This document shows positions 11,190 through 22,558 of a DNA stretch of 64,000 nucleotides, in pieces. Numbering within the stretch: the stretch's first letter is position 1; every line of letters starts with the position of its first letter. The stretch is from Ceratopteris richardii (Eukaryota > Streptophyta > Polypodiopsida > Polypodiales > Pteridaceae). The DNA is taken from the NCBI GenBank assembly GCA_020310875.1, contig CM035413.1, forward strand, positions 186,435,855-186,499,854. Reading direction: 5' to 3'. The notes beneath the pieces were generated by a model, which worked only from the letters and a program-made list of their open reading frames with translations, was not told where the DNA came from and ran no database searches. Both the position numbers and the translations under genes were made by a program.

Positions 11190-12868
11190 CCAATAAAACT
11201 ACCTCTTAACAAGATAATAAGTTTTTTTAACTCTTGGGTGTCCTGCACTAGGTGTGTCATAACACTCATACAAAATACGCTGTCTCATCTCAAAATTTCT
11301 AGGGGCACACACCTTTCTTTTATATAACAGATATCCATCATGGACACTGTAATTCTTCCACTTGAATCCTTCTTGAGTACCCGTCGATACTCCATCCTCA
11401 TTGGAAACCCGTATATCACAATCCCCATTCTCTATGGCTTCCCAAATCTAGGAATATGCAGGATCAAGCCTACATTCCCCTCTAATGGACTCAAGTAGCT
11501 CACTAGTGATCTGAGTAAAACTCAGTCCATTGAGCATAGGCATGCGGCTAAGTGAATCATCCACTACATTAAACTTTCCCTCCCTATAACTAAGCTCATA
11601 ATCAAACTCATGAAGGGTCTCTGCCCATCGCGCCTTACGACCTTTAAGGTCTATTTGATTAGAGAGCCGCTTATTGCTCTCTTGATCAAACACTATTGTA
11701 ACCTTGGCACCATATAAATAATGATGCCACTTCTTCAAAGCATGGACAATTTCATAAAACTCCTACTCATACACAGAGTAATTCTTCTGAGCTGGTTCTA
11801 GTTTCTTACTCTCAAAAGCTACTGGTCGACCATCCTGAACTAGAACTGCTCCTATGGCAAAATCACTCGCATCAGTATCAACCACAAATGGTTTGTTGGG
11901 GTTCCCAATGAAAGGCTTTCCCTTTCCCTTTAAGCTGTTTTGTCATCAGGACAACAATTTTGGCATAATTCTTAATGAATCTTTGATAGAAACCTGATAA
12001 ACCTAGGAAGATTTGTAGCTCTTCGAGGTTCCTTGGATGTGGCCATTCCATAATAGCCCTTACTTTTTCAAGATCCATCTAGATTCCATCCTGGGAGACT
12101 ATATGCCCAAGGTATCTAACCTCTGTCTTGAAAAATTCACACTTTGACTCCTTAGCAAAGAGTGAATTTTCCCTTAACACTTGGAATACCTTTCTTAAGT
12201 GTTCCAAGTGCTCCTCTTCTGATGCACTATAGATCAGAATGTCATCCAAAAAGTATACTACAAAGTATCCTAGGCCATAAAACACTATTCATGAGCTTCA
12301 TGAAAGTGGCAAGAGCATTGGTGAGACCAAGAGGCCCCACCAAAAACTCATAGTGCCCATGTCTAGTCCTAAATGCAGTCTTAGGGACATCCTTTGCCCT
12401 TATATTGATCTGATGATATCCTAATCTAAGGTCAAGCTTGGTAAAATACCTAGCTTGATGTAACTGATCAAATAGATCTTCCAATCTAGGCATTGGAAAC
12501 CTATTTTTGATAGTTACCTTATTAAGTGCTCTATAGTCTATACATAGTCTCATAGAGCCATCTTTCTTTTTAACTAGGAGCATTGGCGATGCCCAAGGTG
12601 AGTTACTAGGTTTAATGAAGCCCTTATCTAAATAATCTTGCAATTGCTTCTCAACCTTCTCATGCTGAGAAACACTAAGCCTATAAGGTGTCCTACAAAT
12701 AGGGTTAGTGTTATTAACAACCTCAATGGCATGGTCAATGTCCCCTCTCTCATGTGGTGGCCCTCTAGGTAAGTCAGTGGGAAAAACATCTCTATACTCA
12801 AACATAAGATCCTTAAATCTTTTAACCAAACACTCTTGCAAAAAAGTATAGTAGAAAGTCCTGTCCAT
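11190..12868 (-). pseudogene. Gypsy-1 reverse transcriptase, RNase H and partial integrase
   Basis: Minus ORF 12242-12868 has the RT palm with the SPWASP and YRALNK motifs. ORF 12079-12285 continues with the FLDD catalytic motif and the thumb. ORF 11878-12078 carries the connection segment, and 11448-11738 the RNase H end with ADSLSRM-type spacing. A stretch of roughly 80 bases present in Gypsy-2 (29957-30037) is missing near 11900, just upstream of the RNase H DASD motif. Several frameshifts separate the pieces. The sequence ends within the integrase zinc-binding region. Confidence 0.85.
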
Positions 12869-12909
12869 ATTTACATTCCTAGCATGAAAATATACATCAG
12901 ATGAGCTGT

Positions 12910-13690
12910 CTATAAGTGCTCCATATCATGCCTATACAATAAAAACATCTCATGTACATGCTGAGAATAACAAAGACTATACAACTCTAATGATGAAATG
13001 AGAGGTGCACTAGGTACATCTCTCTCTCCTGGAATACAAACTTTGCTTCCATTCTTTTGAAATTCAAGTGTGTTGTTTTGATAGCTACATTTAAGTGTGT
13101 CTCCCAACCCCCATAACCACTCTCTTCCTAACACAAGGTCTGTCCTCTCCAAATTCATAATTTGGAAGTCCATATGATCTGTATATTCCTGCATCTTGAC
13201 TTCCAAATTGGATACCATAGTATCCCATATCCTCTTATCTTGCCCTTGCATCATAGATACGATGTATTTATGTGCACTATGCTGCTGGGGAATCTTTAAT
13301 TTCTTGACCAAAGCATAATTTATGAAGTTATGAGTGGCAGAGTCATCTATCATGATCTGCACCCTGGTCCCATACACACTACCATGTAGTTTAACTAGGT
13401 CATGTGGTCCAAACTACAGTGACCACAATGACTGAGTCAAACAAAATGTGTGCTCTATATCCTCGTGCATCACCTCCACTCCCTTGCAGCTAGAGCTCCT
13501 ACGAATAGGAAGGGTCTGCGCTAGGTGGAGTACCTTTTTGCCCTTTTCAGGGGCCGTACTAGTCTCATGTCCCTTCTTCTTTTCTTCCCCCTTCTTGAGT
13601 GGACAGTTCCACTGTGAATGGCTAGGAGACAAACACCTAAAGCACAGGCTCTCTCTTTTGGCCCTCTCAAACTGATCTATAGATAACCTA
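12910..13690 (-). pseudogene. Gypsy-1 CCHC knuckle and aspartic protease
   Basis: ORF 13414-13632 follows a CFRC...H...C zinc knuckle, and ORF 12910-13377 holds a retropepsin-like domain (DDSATHNF near its start, LGREWL near its end). The family has DDSA in place of the usual DSGA in both Gypsy-1 and Gypsy-2, so that is a family trait. A stop separates the two ORFs. Confidence 0.8.
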
Positions 13691-13740
13691 GGCCCTTGTG
13701 ATCTTTGCTTTTTAATAAAAACCTTGTTTTTCCCAAAAGG

Positions 13741-14702
13741 CTACTTCTTCTTGAATTTAGTCATACTAAGAGGCTTGAGGGGCTGATCCGTCTCCATAGG
13801 AGTATATTGAGGATGACTATGGTCCTCATAGATCTGTGCATACTTGATCGCCTCCTCAAACATCTTAGGCTTTATGGCTTTATCTAAGCCCCTAACAAAC
13901 CCTCTAGTCTTGTGGAAATCATCTAAGCCCTTAAGTTTCAAAATGATCTCTCTATAGTGGGATAAGTAAACTGTAAGAGGCCTACCTCTCTAGGTAATCC
14001 TATCTCACTCATCCCAATTCCTCTCCTCCTCATTCTCAGGAAGAAACTCTTTTAGAAAAAGAGTCTCAAAATGAGTCCAATCAGTAGGGATAGAGTTCGC
14101 CTCCTTAAGACTCGTCCACCACTTGTAAGCACGCGGGCCAAGCGAGAGACTCGCTTCTAGCACACGGTACTCTGGTGGGGTGCCCTTTAATTGATGCAAA
14201 TCATGCCACTTTTGTAAAAATGTGTAGATTGCATCCTTATTCCTATCTTGGTCATCCCCCGTAAAGGTAGGTGGCTTCAAGTCTTTTAGGAGGGGAGCTT
14301 CCCTAGAGCTCTCTCCTTTGTGTTTACTAGGAACAGAAGTATCTTTCCTAGTAATCTTAGAGGAATAGGAGGGGTTTCTCTTTCCTTCCTAGCTAGGAAA
14401 GAGGTAACACTAGTCTTAAGTGAGATCATTTGAGACATTAGTTGCTGAACGAGAAATGTGATGCTACCAAGATGTCTCTCTAATTTAAGGGTTTGCTCTT
14501 TCAAATCTGTGAATTGATCATGAGTGAAAAACGCATATAAAAGTTCCTCATATGTATACTCTTCTTGTCGAGGCACTTTCTCTTCTAAGTTTTCCTCTAC
14601 TTCCTGCCCTAATTCTACTTCTTCCATTCTAGAATCAGGATCCTCTAGTTGCTCTTTAGATGGAGAAGTGTGTTCAACTACTTGTTTGCCTTTAGATTCC
14701 AT
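13741..14702 (-). pseudogene. Gypsy-1 gag
   Basis: ORF 14286-14702 starts with ATG and codes an acidic, Glu-rich N-terminus with a likely coiled coil (DLKEQTLKLERHLG). ORF 14005-14280 carries the retrotransposon gag core (PPTFTGD...WW.SL...FLKEFLPE). ORF 13741-13941 holds the rest of gag. Frameshifts or stops separate the pieces. Gag forms the particle shell and binds the genomic RNA. Confidence 0.8.
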
Positions 14703-15735
14703 GTTTTACTTCCTTTCCCCCGTTTGCTAACTAGAGTATGCAAAAATGAATGGAGGTAAAGATTAAATATGCAAGAAGAAGAGAAATATATCACAAGAGC
14801 ACTTCTCTATTACAAAATGAAGCTACGGAAGCGAAATCCAAGTGATCCTTGAAGCGTTAGTCACTAATTTTGAATCCTTGCGAGGCCCAAAAAAAAATTG
14901 GAAATGTCCGGTTGGTCCAAAGAGGTTCTAATCACCAAAAACCAACAAGAACAATGCCAAAATCACATAGCAATAGCCCCAATCAGGCAAACTGAGTGAA
15001 ACTGAACATCTTTGAGATTTGACAGTCCTCGCTAGTCCAAGAAATGTAGGCCAATACTTGTACTTCAAAGATATAATGCTATCCCAAGTGGAAAAAGTGA
15101 ATTTGGACACCCGATGATGAAAAATTAAGCCCACAAGTGGCCATCTAGGTCCTACTGAAGTGCTGTAGAGAGATTTTGGTTGACCAACTCTCGGCCAAAT
15201 CTATAATTGATGGTCGCAAAGAAGCCGGGTATGTCACGAGTAGAAAGTGGAAAAGTTAATCTTCATGGAACGGTGACTTTGAGAAGCTCCAAACAGAGAA
15301 ACTGAAGCTTTCTTATCAAACCCAAAATGCATACCCCATCTCCATAGCCCATATTACATGTGTGCACCATTATTTTCCCAAAACCTTGATCCAATGCATC
15401 CTTTTTGCTCCCCCAATTCTAAAAAAGAAACTCATTTTTAATGGAGTACTATACCTTCTCCTTTTCCAAATGAATAAGCAGAGGCGGCAGAGCACTTCAA
15501 TTTATCCCACATAGAGAGTTTCGAGCGTAGAATACATGTATAAATGGAGGAATGTTGTCTTCATTCCCACATCCAAGAGGAGGGGAGGAAGGAAATGAGC
15601 CCATCAATTGATGCGCTCTGTTGTGTGCGCTCACGTCGGCTTGACCAGTACTAGGGATTCGTGGGCTTTCACATCCGCTCACTCCATTGCGTTGTCAATT
15701 GGGCCCGTCATGTTATCAACTGGCTCCGATACCAA
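14703..15735 (-). other. Gypsy-1 untranslated leader with primer binding site
   Basis: About 1 kb lies between the gag start and the LTR. In minus orientation TTGGTATCGGAGCC (15722-15735) directly follows the LTR, a one-base variant of the Met-tRNA site TGGTATCAGAGC. The remainder has no convincing ORF. Confidence 0.7.
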
Positions 15736-16028
15736 TGCTAAAACGCTTTGATGTCCTAAGGAATCCCCTCACTTTTGATATATCCTTGCATGCTGTTCAA
15801 GGCTAAAGTTAAATGTTCCTTGATTGATAAATCCTCGAGATCCTACACAGAGTTCGATGCTCGATATGCCGCCCATCCGCGCACCCCTTTCCTTTGATTC
15901 CATCTTGAATTAGAGTCACACGGGTGACAACTCACATAGGTGCCACATGGCACTCATGTGTGTGCCCTACTAAAGAGGCCTAAGAGATGGTTCATACCAT
16001 CTCTTCAAAAGTGACTCCTTTTATAATA
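15736..16028 (-). repeat. Gypsy-1 5' LTR
   Basis: On the plus strand it starts TGCTAAAACG and ends TTTTATAATA. It shares the core GGTGCCACATGGCACTCATGT with the Gypsy-2 LTR (27809-27829). The outer boundary is placed where Copia-2 protease coding resumes; the expected terminal CA appears mutated. Confidence 0.7.
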
Positions 16029-17291
16029 GGTTCATACTACCATCAAATGTTTTGACATTTCCAATTTGCTTGACTAAGTGTTTAGTGTCATCACTTGTTT
16101 GTACTTCATGCTTCCCCTTGGGTTCTTCAAGATCAGATAATAGTACTACATTCCCTGCCACATGATTGGAACAACCTAAGTCAATGTAGAAAAGATGATC
16201 ATCATCTTTACCTTGTTTGGATGTCATGTTCATGATGAGTAGAGAGTCTTCTTGATCTTCAATATATTTGTTGAAGTCCCTTCTTCCTCTAAGGCCTCCT
16301 TGATAGTTGTTGTTGTTGTAGCCTTGATTGAAATTATGGTTGTAGTTACCTCCACCATTGTTGTACCTACCTCTATTTCATCCATAGCTTCCTCTATTGA
16401 AGCCTCTTCCCCTTTGTTTCCTGGTATTTTTTGTAGCATTCTTCTGTAGTGTGGTTGTTGAGACCACATATGTTACATAGTGAATTGTTGTAGGGTCTCC
16501 CCCTACCTCGTTTCCTCCTCTACTCCTTCCTCTAGCACCTCTTCCTCTTCGTGCATAATTAGCTTGAGAGGTACTAGCCTCTTCTTCCTGTTTCTTACTT
16601 TTACTTTATCCTTAGCTTTATTCTTATCTGTATAAAGGGCAGAAGGTTGGTTACCTCTTGATTTGTCACCATTTCTATTGAGCTTTGTTTCATGGGTGAA
16701 GAGTTGTCCCATCAAGGTGTTGAGATTAGGTATTTGCATATCCATTTAGAGATCCATCGTTGTGGTAAAGGACTCCCACTTGTCATCACCCTTAATTCCA
16801 TTGATGATCTGCCTCACAATGTGCTCTTCCTCTATCTCTTCTCCAATGCTTGCAAGCTGGTCTACCACATCTTTCATTTTGGTTACATAATTAGCCACTC
16901 CTTGCTTTGGTTGTTTCTTGAGGGTTGTGAATGTTGTGAATTCCATCCACAACTGATTTTTCCTTGCTCTTGTGTTTGATGAGAAGTATGATGAGAGCAC
17001 TTCCCAAGTCTCTTGGGAGGTTTTACAATTTCTAACATGTGGTAACAAGAAATTAGAGATTAGGTTGAGTAGATATGACTTGGCAAGAGCATCCTTTGCA
17101 CACCATGTGGTCAAGCTTTCTTGCTCTTCCCTTGTTGGTTGATTCTTGCTCCTGAAGATTGGCATGTCTTCATCTCCTGAAATATATCCATATAAGCTTC
17201 TCCCTTGAAGGTATGCTTGCATCCTTAGGGACCATGTTCAGTAGTTTTTCCTGTCCAATTTTTCAATGAAGGATGGAAATCCATCCCCCAT
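16021..17291 (-). pseudogene. Copia-2 gag, CCHC knuckle and protease N-terminus
   Basis: The gag ATG lies at 17291 on the minus strand, 26 bases past the primer site, and the reading resembles Copia-1 gag (MGDGFPS start). ORF 16746-17222 and ORF 16503-16745 are the main gag body, separated by a TAA. A CNIC...H...C knuckle is readable near 16440-16475. ORF 16021-16233 is the protease start, where the catalytic triplet reads DLG instead of DSG, so this protease would be inactive. The protease is cut at 16028 by Gypsy-1. Confidence 0.85.
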
Positions 17292-17317
17292 CTCTATTGT
17301 GTTTGCTCTGGTACCAC

Positions 17318-17500
17318 TGTTGGAGGAGATGGTGGATAATCACAAGAATGAATTGGTGCAGCTAAAACCTACTTCACACCTGCTATAAGTGATGACTGGA
17401 GAGTGTTGTGGGCCTCTTTAGCTAGCTAATATGCATAAATTATCACATATGTTCCTTGGAAGATGATCCACTAATGATAGGCTCAAAATAGATAGGTAAG
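17318..17500 (-). repeat. Copia-2 5' LTR (supported part)
   Basis: TGTTGGAGGAGAT at 17318 follows the plus-strand image of the primer site and aligns with 8587-8747. The LTR probably continues into 17500-18100, but the only other copy is truncated, so the far end cannot be seen. Confidence 0.75.
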
Positions 17501-18290
17501 CATATAATCCAAGGTTCAAAACTTGCTATTTTGGTTGATACATCTACTTAGAGTTTTGAATCATTCTCTGAGTACAACAGCAATTGATAAAATTCCTTTT
17601 GGGGAACTTCAATTAGCTGAACATGCTACCAATCATAAGTGATAAAATTTTAAATGATGGACTATATGCATAGAAATATGTTCAGCAAATTGATCATGCA
17701 TCCTGATATTTATGGGCCTTGATAGTCATAGACCAATGAGCAAAGATTGATTAATATCTCATGATCACGAGAACCATTAATAATTAAATTTTGTGGGATT
17801 AAAAAATATGGTATGCTAGAGCTATCATGCTTTTAATCACAATAAATGATCCACTATACAATGAGAACAAGCTCAGACAAGTTCATTGTTCTCATGGAGT
17901 ATGACAGAGATGTGAGAGTAAGAAGTAATAATCATGTATGTATTAAACCATGTAAAAGTACAATGTCATTGGCATAAATCATTGCTAAATGAGTGAGAAA
18001 AGAGTGAGCTGTGAGGTGAGCTCCTCTTCTCAATGAAAGTACATGAAAAATGATCTCAAAACCTCAAGATACACGCGGGCATTTCATATCCTTGTCTATA
18101 GTTTTTGTTGGAGCCAAAGATTTGAATTCAAATTCAAATATCTATGAAAAAGTGCATCCCAAAGTATTGTACTGATTCTCTCCTGACTCAACTACCAGAT
18201 GATACAAGATTATAAATGGAAAGTTACAAGAAGTTGTAGATATGAAGCCTTCCAAGTGTAATGCCAATACATCAAGCTTATGTGAGGTGA
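17501..18290. other. Probable remainder of Copia-2 LTR; no gene seen
   Basis: AT-rich sequence without significant ORFs. It likely holds the rest of the Copia-2 LTR and then the 3' noncoding part of Gypsy-4. No boundary, TSD or known motif could be assigned. Confidence 0.35.
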
Positions 18291-19348
18291 TCAAGTATGT
18301 ACACTTGGGCTTAATTGCACCAGCACTTGTTCAAGGGAAGACCAAGGGAAAATCTCTTGACATCTTAATGAGCAACGACTCTTCATTGTCAGCCCCACAT
18401 GAGTCGATGTTGAAGTAATTTGACTTATTTGTCCAAAAATCTTCGGGTCCTCCTTCACATTCATTTCATATTGCCTAGGGTTACATTCCTTAGGCAGGGT
18501 ATTGTTAGTGAAGTCAAGCAGTATCACTTGTTGTTGGTCTAAGGATATGAGCCAGAGGGAGCATTTTCCAAGATTTAGGTCCACCAAGTGATTATATAAC
18601 CAATGTTGGCCAAGAAGTAATGGTTCTATCATATCATCATCATGGCACACTAGGAGTTTCATAGTCATGGTTATCTCGTGTATGAGGATAGGAAGGTTCG
18701 CCTCACCCATGCAGGGGTTTTCATGCCTCATAGCAGGCCTATGCGGTATGCCTCAATCGGCCACATTTCTAGCCTTGATTCCTTATAGTGGGACCGCCTA
18801 ATCACACTAGTCGCAACACGTGAATAAAAAAAACCCCTATTGTGGGTGTTGCCTTGTCTTAGCATGACTATAATGAATGGTCTCCTTCCACTATGCTAGG
18901 ATGAGAAGTTGCCCTTGTTTGACACATGGCCGAAGGGTATCTCAGTGTTTCTTTGTCACTGCTAGTATCTATCATTGAGCCTTTGAGATGGTTATAATGT
19001 TTTCTCCCTAGTCCTTCTCTTCTTAATTTCATGCGTTCAATGTGTTCTAGAGCTTCTGCCTGAGCTTCCTCTCGCATTCCTTTTTCTTCCTCCTTTTGCT
19101 TCTTTGCCGACATGAGTCATCTAAGCATATCCTCCATAAGAGGTTCTTGATAAAGCTTGACTCTATAGCCACTAATGTAATTAAGCATTATCTCTCCTTA
19201 TAGTGTGGCTAATTGTACTGCTCTACTTGTCAAAAGTCTATTAATAATCATAGGTCTATAACCACATTTCTCTAGCTTACGTGCATGATGTTTCAATTTA
19301 TACACTAAGACTAAGTCGCCTTCTTTTAAGCCTTTATTTTTCACGTGT
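18291..19348 (-). pseudogene. Gypsy-4 post-integrase region with protease-like C-terminal domain
   Basis: The minus strand reads, in order: the GDLVLVYKLKHHARKLEK block that follows integrase in Gypsy-3; ORF 18868-19113, a charged Glu/Arg linker matching the Gypsy-3 linker (KKQKEEE, REEAQAEA); then a degraded stretch where the DSGA of the second protease-like domain would be; then ORF 18291-18731 with PCMGEANLPI and EPLLLGQHWLYNH, matching the Gypsy-3 equivalents. This shows that the extra domain predates the split of the two copies. The catalytic Asp motif is not readable here. Confidence 0.7.
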
Positions 19349-20509
19349 CGAGGGTTTTGTTGAAAGAAGGAAGGAGTAGATAGCTAAGAACTTAAGTTGC
19401 TGGTGCATAAGAGCATACGAGTATGCATTCAAGATCAATTAATTGGATATTAGCAATAGATGAAATACATGACACGTAACTTATTTGAAGTTTAGTTGTA
19501 TTGAGATGCAAATGCATTCTTCTTATTCTTGTATTGAACATTCGCTTAAGGATATAGTTCACAATTCAGATGAAAAGTTTGCAAATTCCTCAGATCGAAA
19601 CAAGAGGTGTTTCTGGTATATGCAATACCAGATAGATGTTTTTAAAGAAAGCGTTTAGAGTCAAAAGATCATTCCCCTATTCTTCTGATGTCCTTCTTTG
19701 ACCCGATTACTTTTCATATTTCTTTTCCATTCCTTTCATTCTCTCTTTGATTTATCCTTAGATTTTGGATCATATTACCTCCCTCCCGTTCACAAGTGCC
19801 CGATCACATTAGTATATGAGGTAGACCAAACATAAGTCACACGGATTTTGGTTTTCATATTGTCCTTGCGTTTCTTGGAAAACAACATACAAAGTCCTTG
19901 TAGACAAAGGGTCGTTCATTTTATTTCAGAATAACAAAAGTTGAACTTAATTATGATAGCTCAACCACATGAACAATATAAACACATTATCCATTATTTG
20001 CATGCAGACCTTGTACTGTTATAGTCTTCAATCTTGCATATAACATTTTCAAACACATTCAAAGGAGCCAATTACCGTAATTGTAAGTTTCATAAACACA
20101 TTAGCAATTCTCTTACAAGGATATGAGATCTTTGCGCGTAAAGCATTTTCAAGTACTGTGATTTATTCTATTTAGCAGCGGTTCATCTCTCTGTGCAAAT
20201 CAGCAGAAAGTTCAAATAAGTTCACTCCTTCCTTACTGCGACATATTTGCAGTATGTGCAAGACCATATCATCGTAAGTTTAGAGTTAGCATGTCTTTTC
20301 ACACAGAAAATCTCTCAAATGCTTTAATGGTCAATCTCATGGCGTAAGGGGAAAAATGGTAAGATGAAGGAAACTAGGTGACAGAAATATGGAAGGTCAA
20401 AATAAACCAGTCACCATTAAAATGAACACACACGGAAACCAATCATATGTCTTGCGAGCCATTTCATAAGAATTTCACAAATTACTGTTTAAGCTTACCT
20501 CTTAACAAT

Positions 20510-20655
20510 TTTATTTTATTTTTAAATAAAGGAAGTTCGGCATTAGCCTACTCTCATGCACTTCAATTAATTAAAGAAAAGTACAAGAGAAAGGGACTAG
20601 TGCCCACGGAACCCCCCGAATCCCACAAAGTAGGGGTAGCTTTTACAGAGTTTAG
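20510..20655 (-). repeat. Truncated SINE-like repeat
   Basis: The segment with GGGACTAGTGCCCACGGAAC and CCCACAAAGTAGGGG matches the 3' half of the SINEs at 24222-24480 and 24009-24202, including the adjoining TTTAAAT...GGAAGTTCGGC block. The tRNA-like head is missing. Confidence 0.55.
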
Positions 20656-21221
20656 ATGACATTACAAAAAAAGTTAATCACCTCTTAACGATTTTCACTC
20701 TTTAAAAGCAGGTCGATAATTAAGATTCGTCGTTCGCATGTGCACCATTAATAGATAACAGTTTGAATCGTTCCCTGCCAAAATCAATGCACACAGAAAG
20801 CCATACTACACCAGATCGGCAAGGGTTTTCTTCACTTCAACTTAGACCCTAGACTCGATTTCATAATTCATGAAAAGCCATCCTTGGCCGAAGCTTTCCC
20901 AGTGATACATCTTTCATAACCTCCTTTCATGTCGTTTCCATTGCCCCTGATTGAAGAAAGACCGCCCCTTTATGATAAAGCATTCATTAAATTAGGGAAC
21001 TCCACGGGAAGCTGAACTTGAAGAATCTTGAACTTGGACTAAACATTCAACAATTAGAAAAACAATCCTACATCCGAATCTCTGCCCTATTTTGAGAAGC
21101 AATCACCTGCTGTGACTGAAGGTTTTTCAGCACCCCTCCAGACACATCCCTTCCTATCCTCTCTCTTCTTGCGGCCTCCTGAAGCCACACCTTCCCTTCT
21201 TTGAAGATCCACGTGATTTTC

Positions 21222-21222
<1 letters not shown>

Positions 21223-21295
<73 letters not shown>
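21223..21295. repeat. (TA)n microsatellite
   Basis: An uninterrupted run of about 36 TA units. ORFs of alternating Ile-Tyr across it are artefacts. Confidence 0.95.
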
Positions 21296-21302
<7 letters not shown>

Positions 21303-21452
21303 GTGTGTATATATGAATGGCTATATTCACCCACTCTCTCCCATGCACATGCAAAACACATTTGCACATCTTCACATGATTTTGTTGTGTTTACATATAA
21401 AGATACACATGCAGACAAACAACACAAACCTACTTACATGGATTCCTAAAAT

Positions 21453-21530
<78 letters not shown>

Positions 21531-21550
21531 TATATATAGATATATATATC
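21453..21550. repeat. (CA)n-(TA)n compound microsatellite
   Basis: About 13 CA units are followed by about 30 TA units with two GATA interruptions near the end. Confidence 0.95.
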
Positions 21551-21870
21551 ATGCGTCACCCTCGCATGCATTATCATGTAGCCCGCACGCATATACATAT
21601 GCATAGTTGTACACACAGACGCATGTAAAACACACATTTAATTCCATATGCTTACATACATATATACACATAATTCCTAAGTACACAGAATATTCAATAT
21701 TCACACACGTTAACTTATAATTTGGCATACATCTAGGTATGTGAGTCTCAAGATATGACAACAAACGAATGAAATCATGCACTTATGCAAGTATTTCTCA
21801 CTCTTTAAATGGGCTTTGAACAAATGCTTCACAATTGATGCTTATGCTTCAACTTAGGATTGTGACCACA

Positions 21871-22410
21871 ATGTGTGCATCAAAAAAGGCTTCTTGTTGC
21901 TTCTTGGCTGCATATATGTCTGCTGCTACTTTCAGCCTGGCTTCTCCTAATCATTTCAACTCCATTTTCCTTAATGATAATTCGTGGCTAGTCCACTGAT
22001 GCTCTTGTGCAATCTTAAGCGTGGGTATCAAGAAATCCAAAGGGAGCACTACATTTTGACCAAAAACCATATGCAAGGGAGTTGCATTGAGTACGGTCTT
22101 GAAGGCCACTCGATATGCCCAAACAGTATGATGTAACTATTTGTCCCAATCTGAACATTTGTTGTTTACGGGTTTCATCAATACATTACAAAGGATCTTG
22201 TTAGTACTTTTTGCCTGTCCATTGTCTTGAGGATGATATGGTGCAAATTTCTTGTGAATCACCATAAAAATCCTATAACAAATATTCAATAACTTGGTTT
22301 AGAAAGTGGGTTCCTCGATTGCTCATCAATTCTATAGGTAATCCATACCTCATAAAGACGTTTTCAAATAAGAATTTTGCATTCATATGTGCATCATTCC
22401 TCATCAACTA
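21871..22410 (-). pseudogene. Gypsy-4 integrase core fragment
   Basis: Minus-strand reading gives NAKFLFENVF, then RYGLPIEL and the THFLN block, then, in shifted frames, the AYGFW and CSAPFGFL stretch and YAAKKQQ, ending in FFDAHI at the insertion. It matches Gypsy-3 integrase (41200-41740) in order. The second catalytic Asp appears as Asn (SNRGTHF instead of SDRGTHF). Multiple stops and frameshifts are present. Confidence 0.7.
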
Positions 22411-22429
22411 CAAATCCATCCTCATAGTG

Positions 22430-22558
22430 GTATCAGAGCAAGGTTGGACAACATGGCAGATGGATTTTCTTCATCAATTGCCAAATTGGATAGAGTTAAC
22501 TACTCATCCTGGTCATTAAGGATGGAAGCTTATCTTGAAGATCACTCTAATCCATGTG
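22430..22558 (+). pseudogene. Copia gag N-terminus with primer binding site, fragment
   Basis: TGGTATCAGAGC (22430-22441) is a Met-tRNA primer site. An ATG at 22453 opens a frame coding MADGFSSSIAKLDRVNYSSW, plainly the start of a Copia gag. Similarity stops after about 30 codons, where the sequence reads CATGTGAGTTTTCC, a plausible splice-donor context. The junction with Gypsy-4 lies between 22405 and 22430. No LTR upstream is recognisable. It is either a truncated insertion or the first exon of a gag-derived transcript; truncation is more likely. Confidence 0.65.

Larger units (their letters stand above)
11182..16028 (-). mobile_element. Gypsy retrotransposon (Gypsy-1), minus strand, 3'-truncated, inside Copia-2
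   Basis: From 16028 downward: an LTR of ~290 bases, a Met-tRNA-like primer site, a ~1-kb leader, gag, CCHC, protease, RT, RNase H and the start of the integrase zinc domain, ending at ~11182. It is the same family as Gypsy-2 (27.6-31.7 kb). Compared with Gypsy-2 it lacks the integrase core, chromodomain and 3' LTR. It lies between the protease and integrase-core parts of Copia-2, and neighbouring Copia sequence is also missing, so insertion was followed by a deletion across one boundary. Confidence 0.85.
8587..17500 (-). mobile_element. Copia LTR retrotransposon (Copia-2), minus strand, interrupted by Gypsy-1
   Basis: Direct repeats beginning TGTTGGAGGAGAT occur at 8587 and 17318. In minus orientation a primer site (TGGTACCAGAGC) follows the high-coordinate copy, then gag, CCHC, protease, an interruption by Gypsy-1, integrase core, RT and RNase H. 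Predicted proteins are close to those of Copia-1, so both belong to one broad Copia lineage. The outer limit of the 5' LTR beyond 17500 could not be fixed, because the low-coordinate LTR is cut short by a deletion. Several stops and frameshifts make it inactive. Confidence 0.85.
19349..21870. mobile_element. 2.5-kb insertion of unknown class within Gypsy-4
   Basis: Gypsy-4 coding stops at 19348 and resumes at 21871. The flanks ACGTGT (19343-19348) and ATGTGT (21871-21876) look like a six-base target duplication with one change. The insert has no long ORF. It contains a truncated SINE-like segment (20510-20655) and two TA microsatellites. It starts CGAGGGTTTTG and ends GTGACCACA, and I saw no long terminal or inverted repeats. 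It may be a non-autonomous element or a composite. Confidence 0.5.
18291..22410 (-). mobile_element. Gypsy-4 remnant, minus strand, related to Gypsy-3
   Basis: Two blocks read as pieces of one Gypsy pol: integrase core at ~21871-22410 and post-integrase sequence at 18291-19348, separated by an insertion. Both align in order with Gypsy-3 (AKFLFENVF and RYGLPIEL in integrase; KGDLVLVY and HARKLEK after it). No LTRs are visible. It is heavily mutated. Confidence 0.75.

Noticed and set aside
21068-21606. Ile-Tyr repeat ORFs
   Set aside because: They are translations of TA microsatellites.
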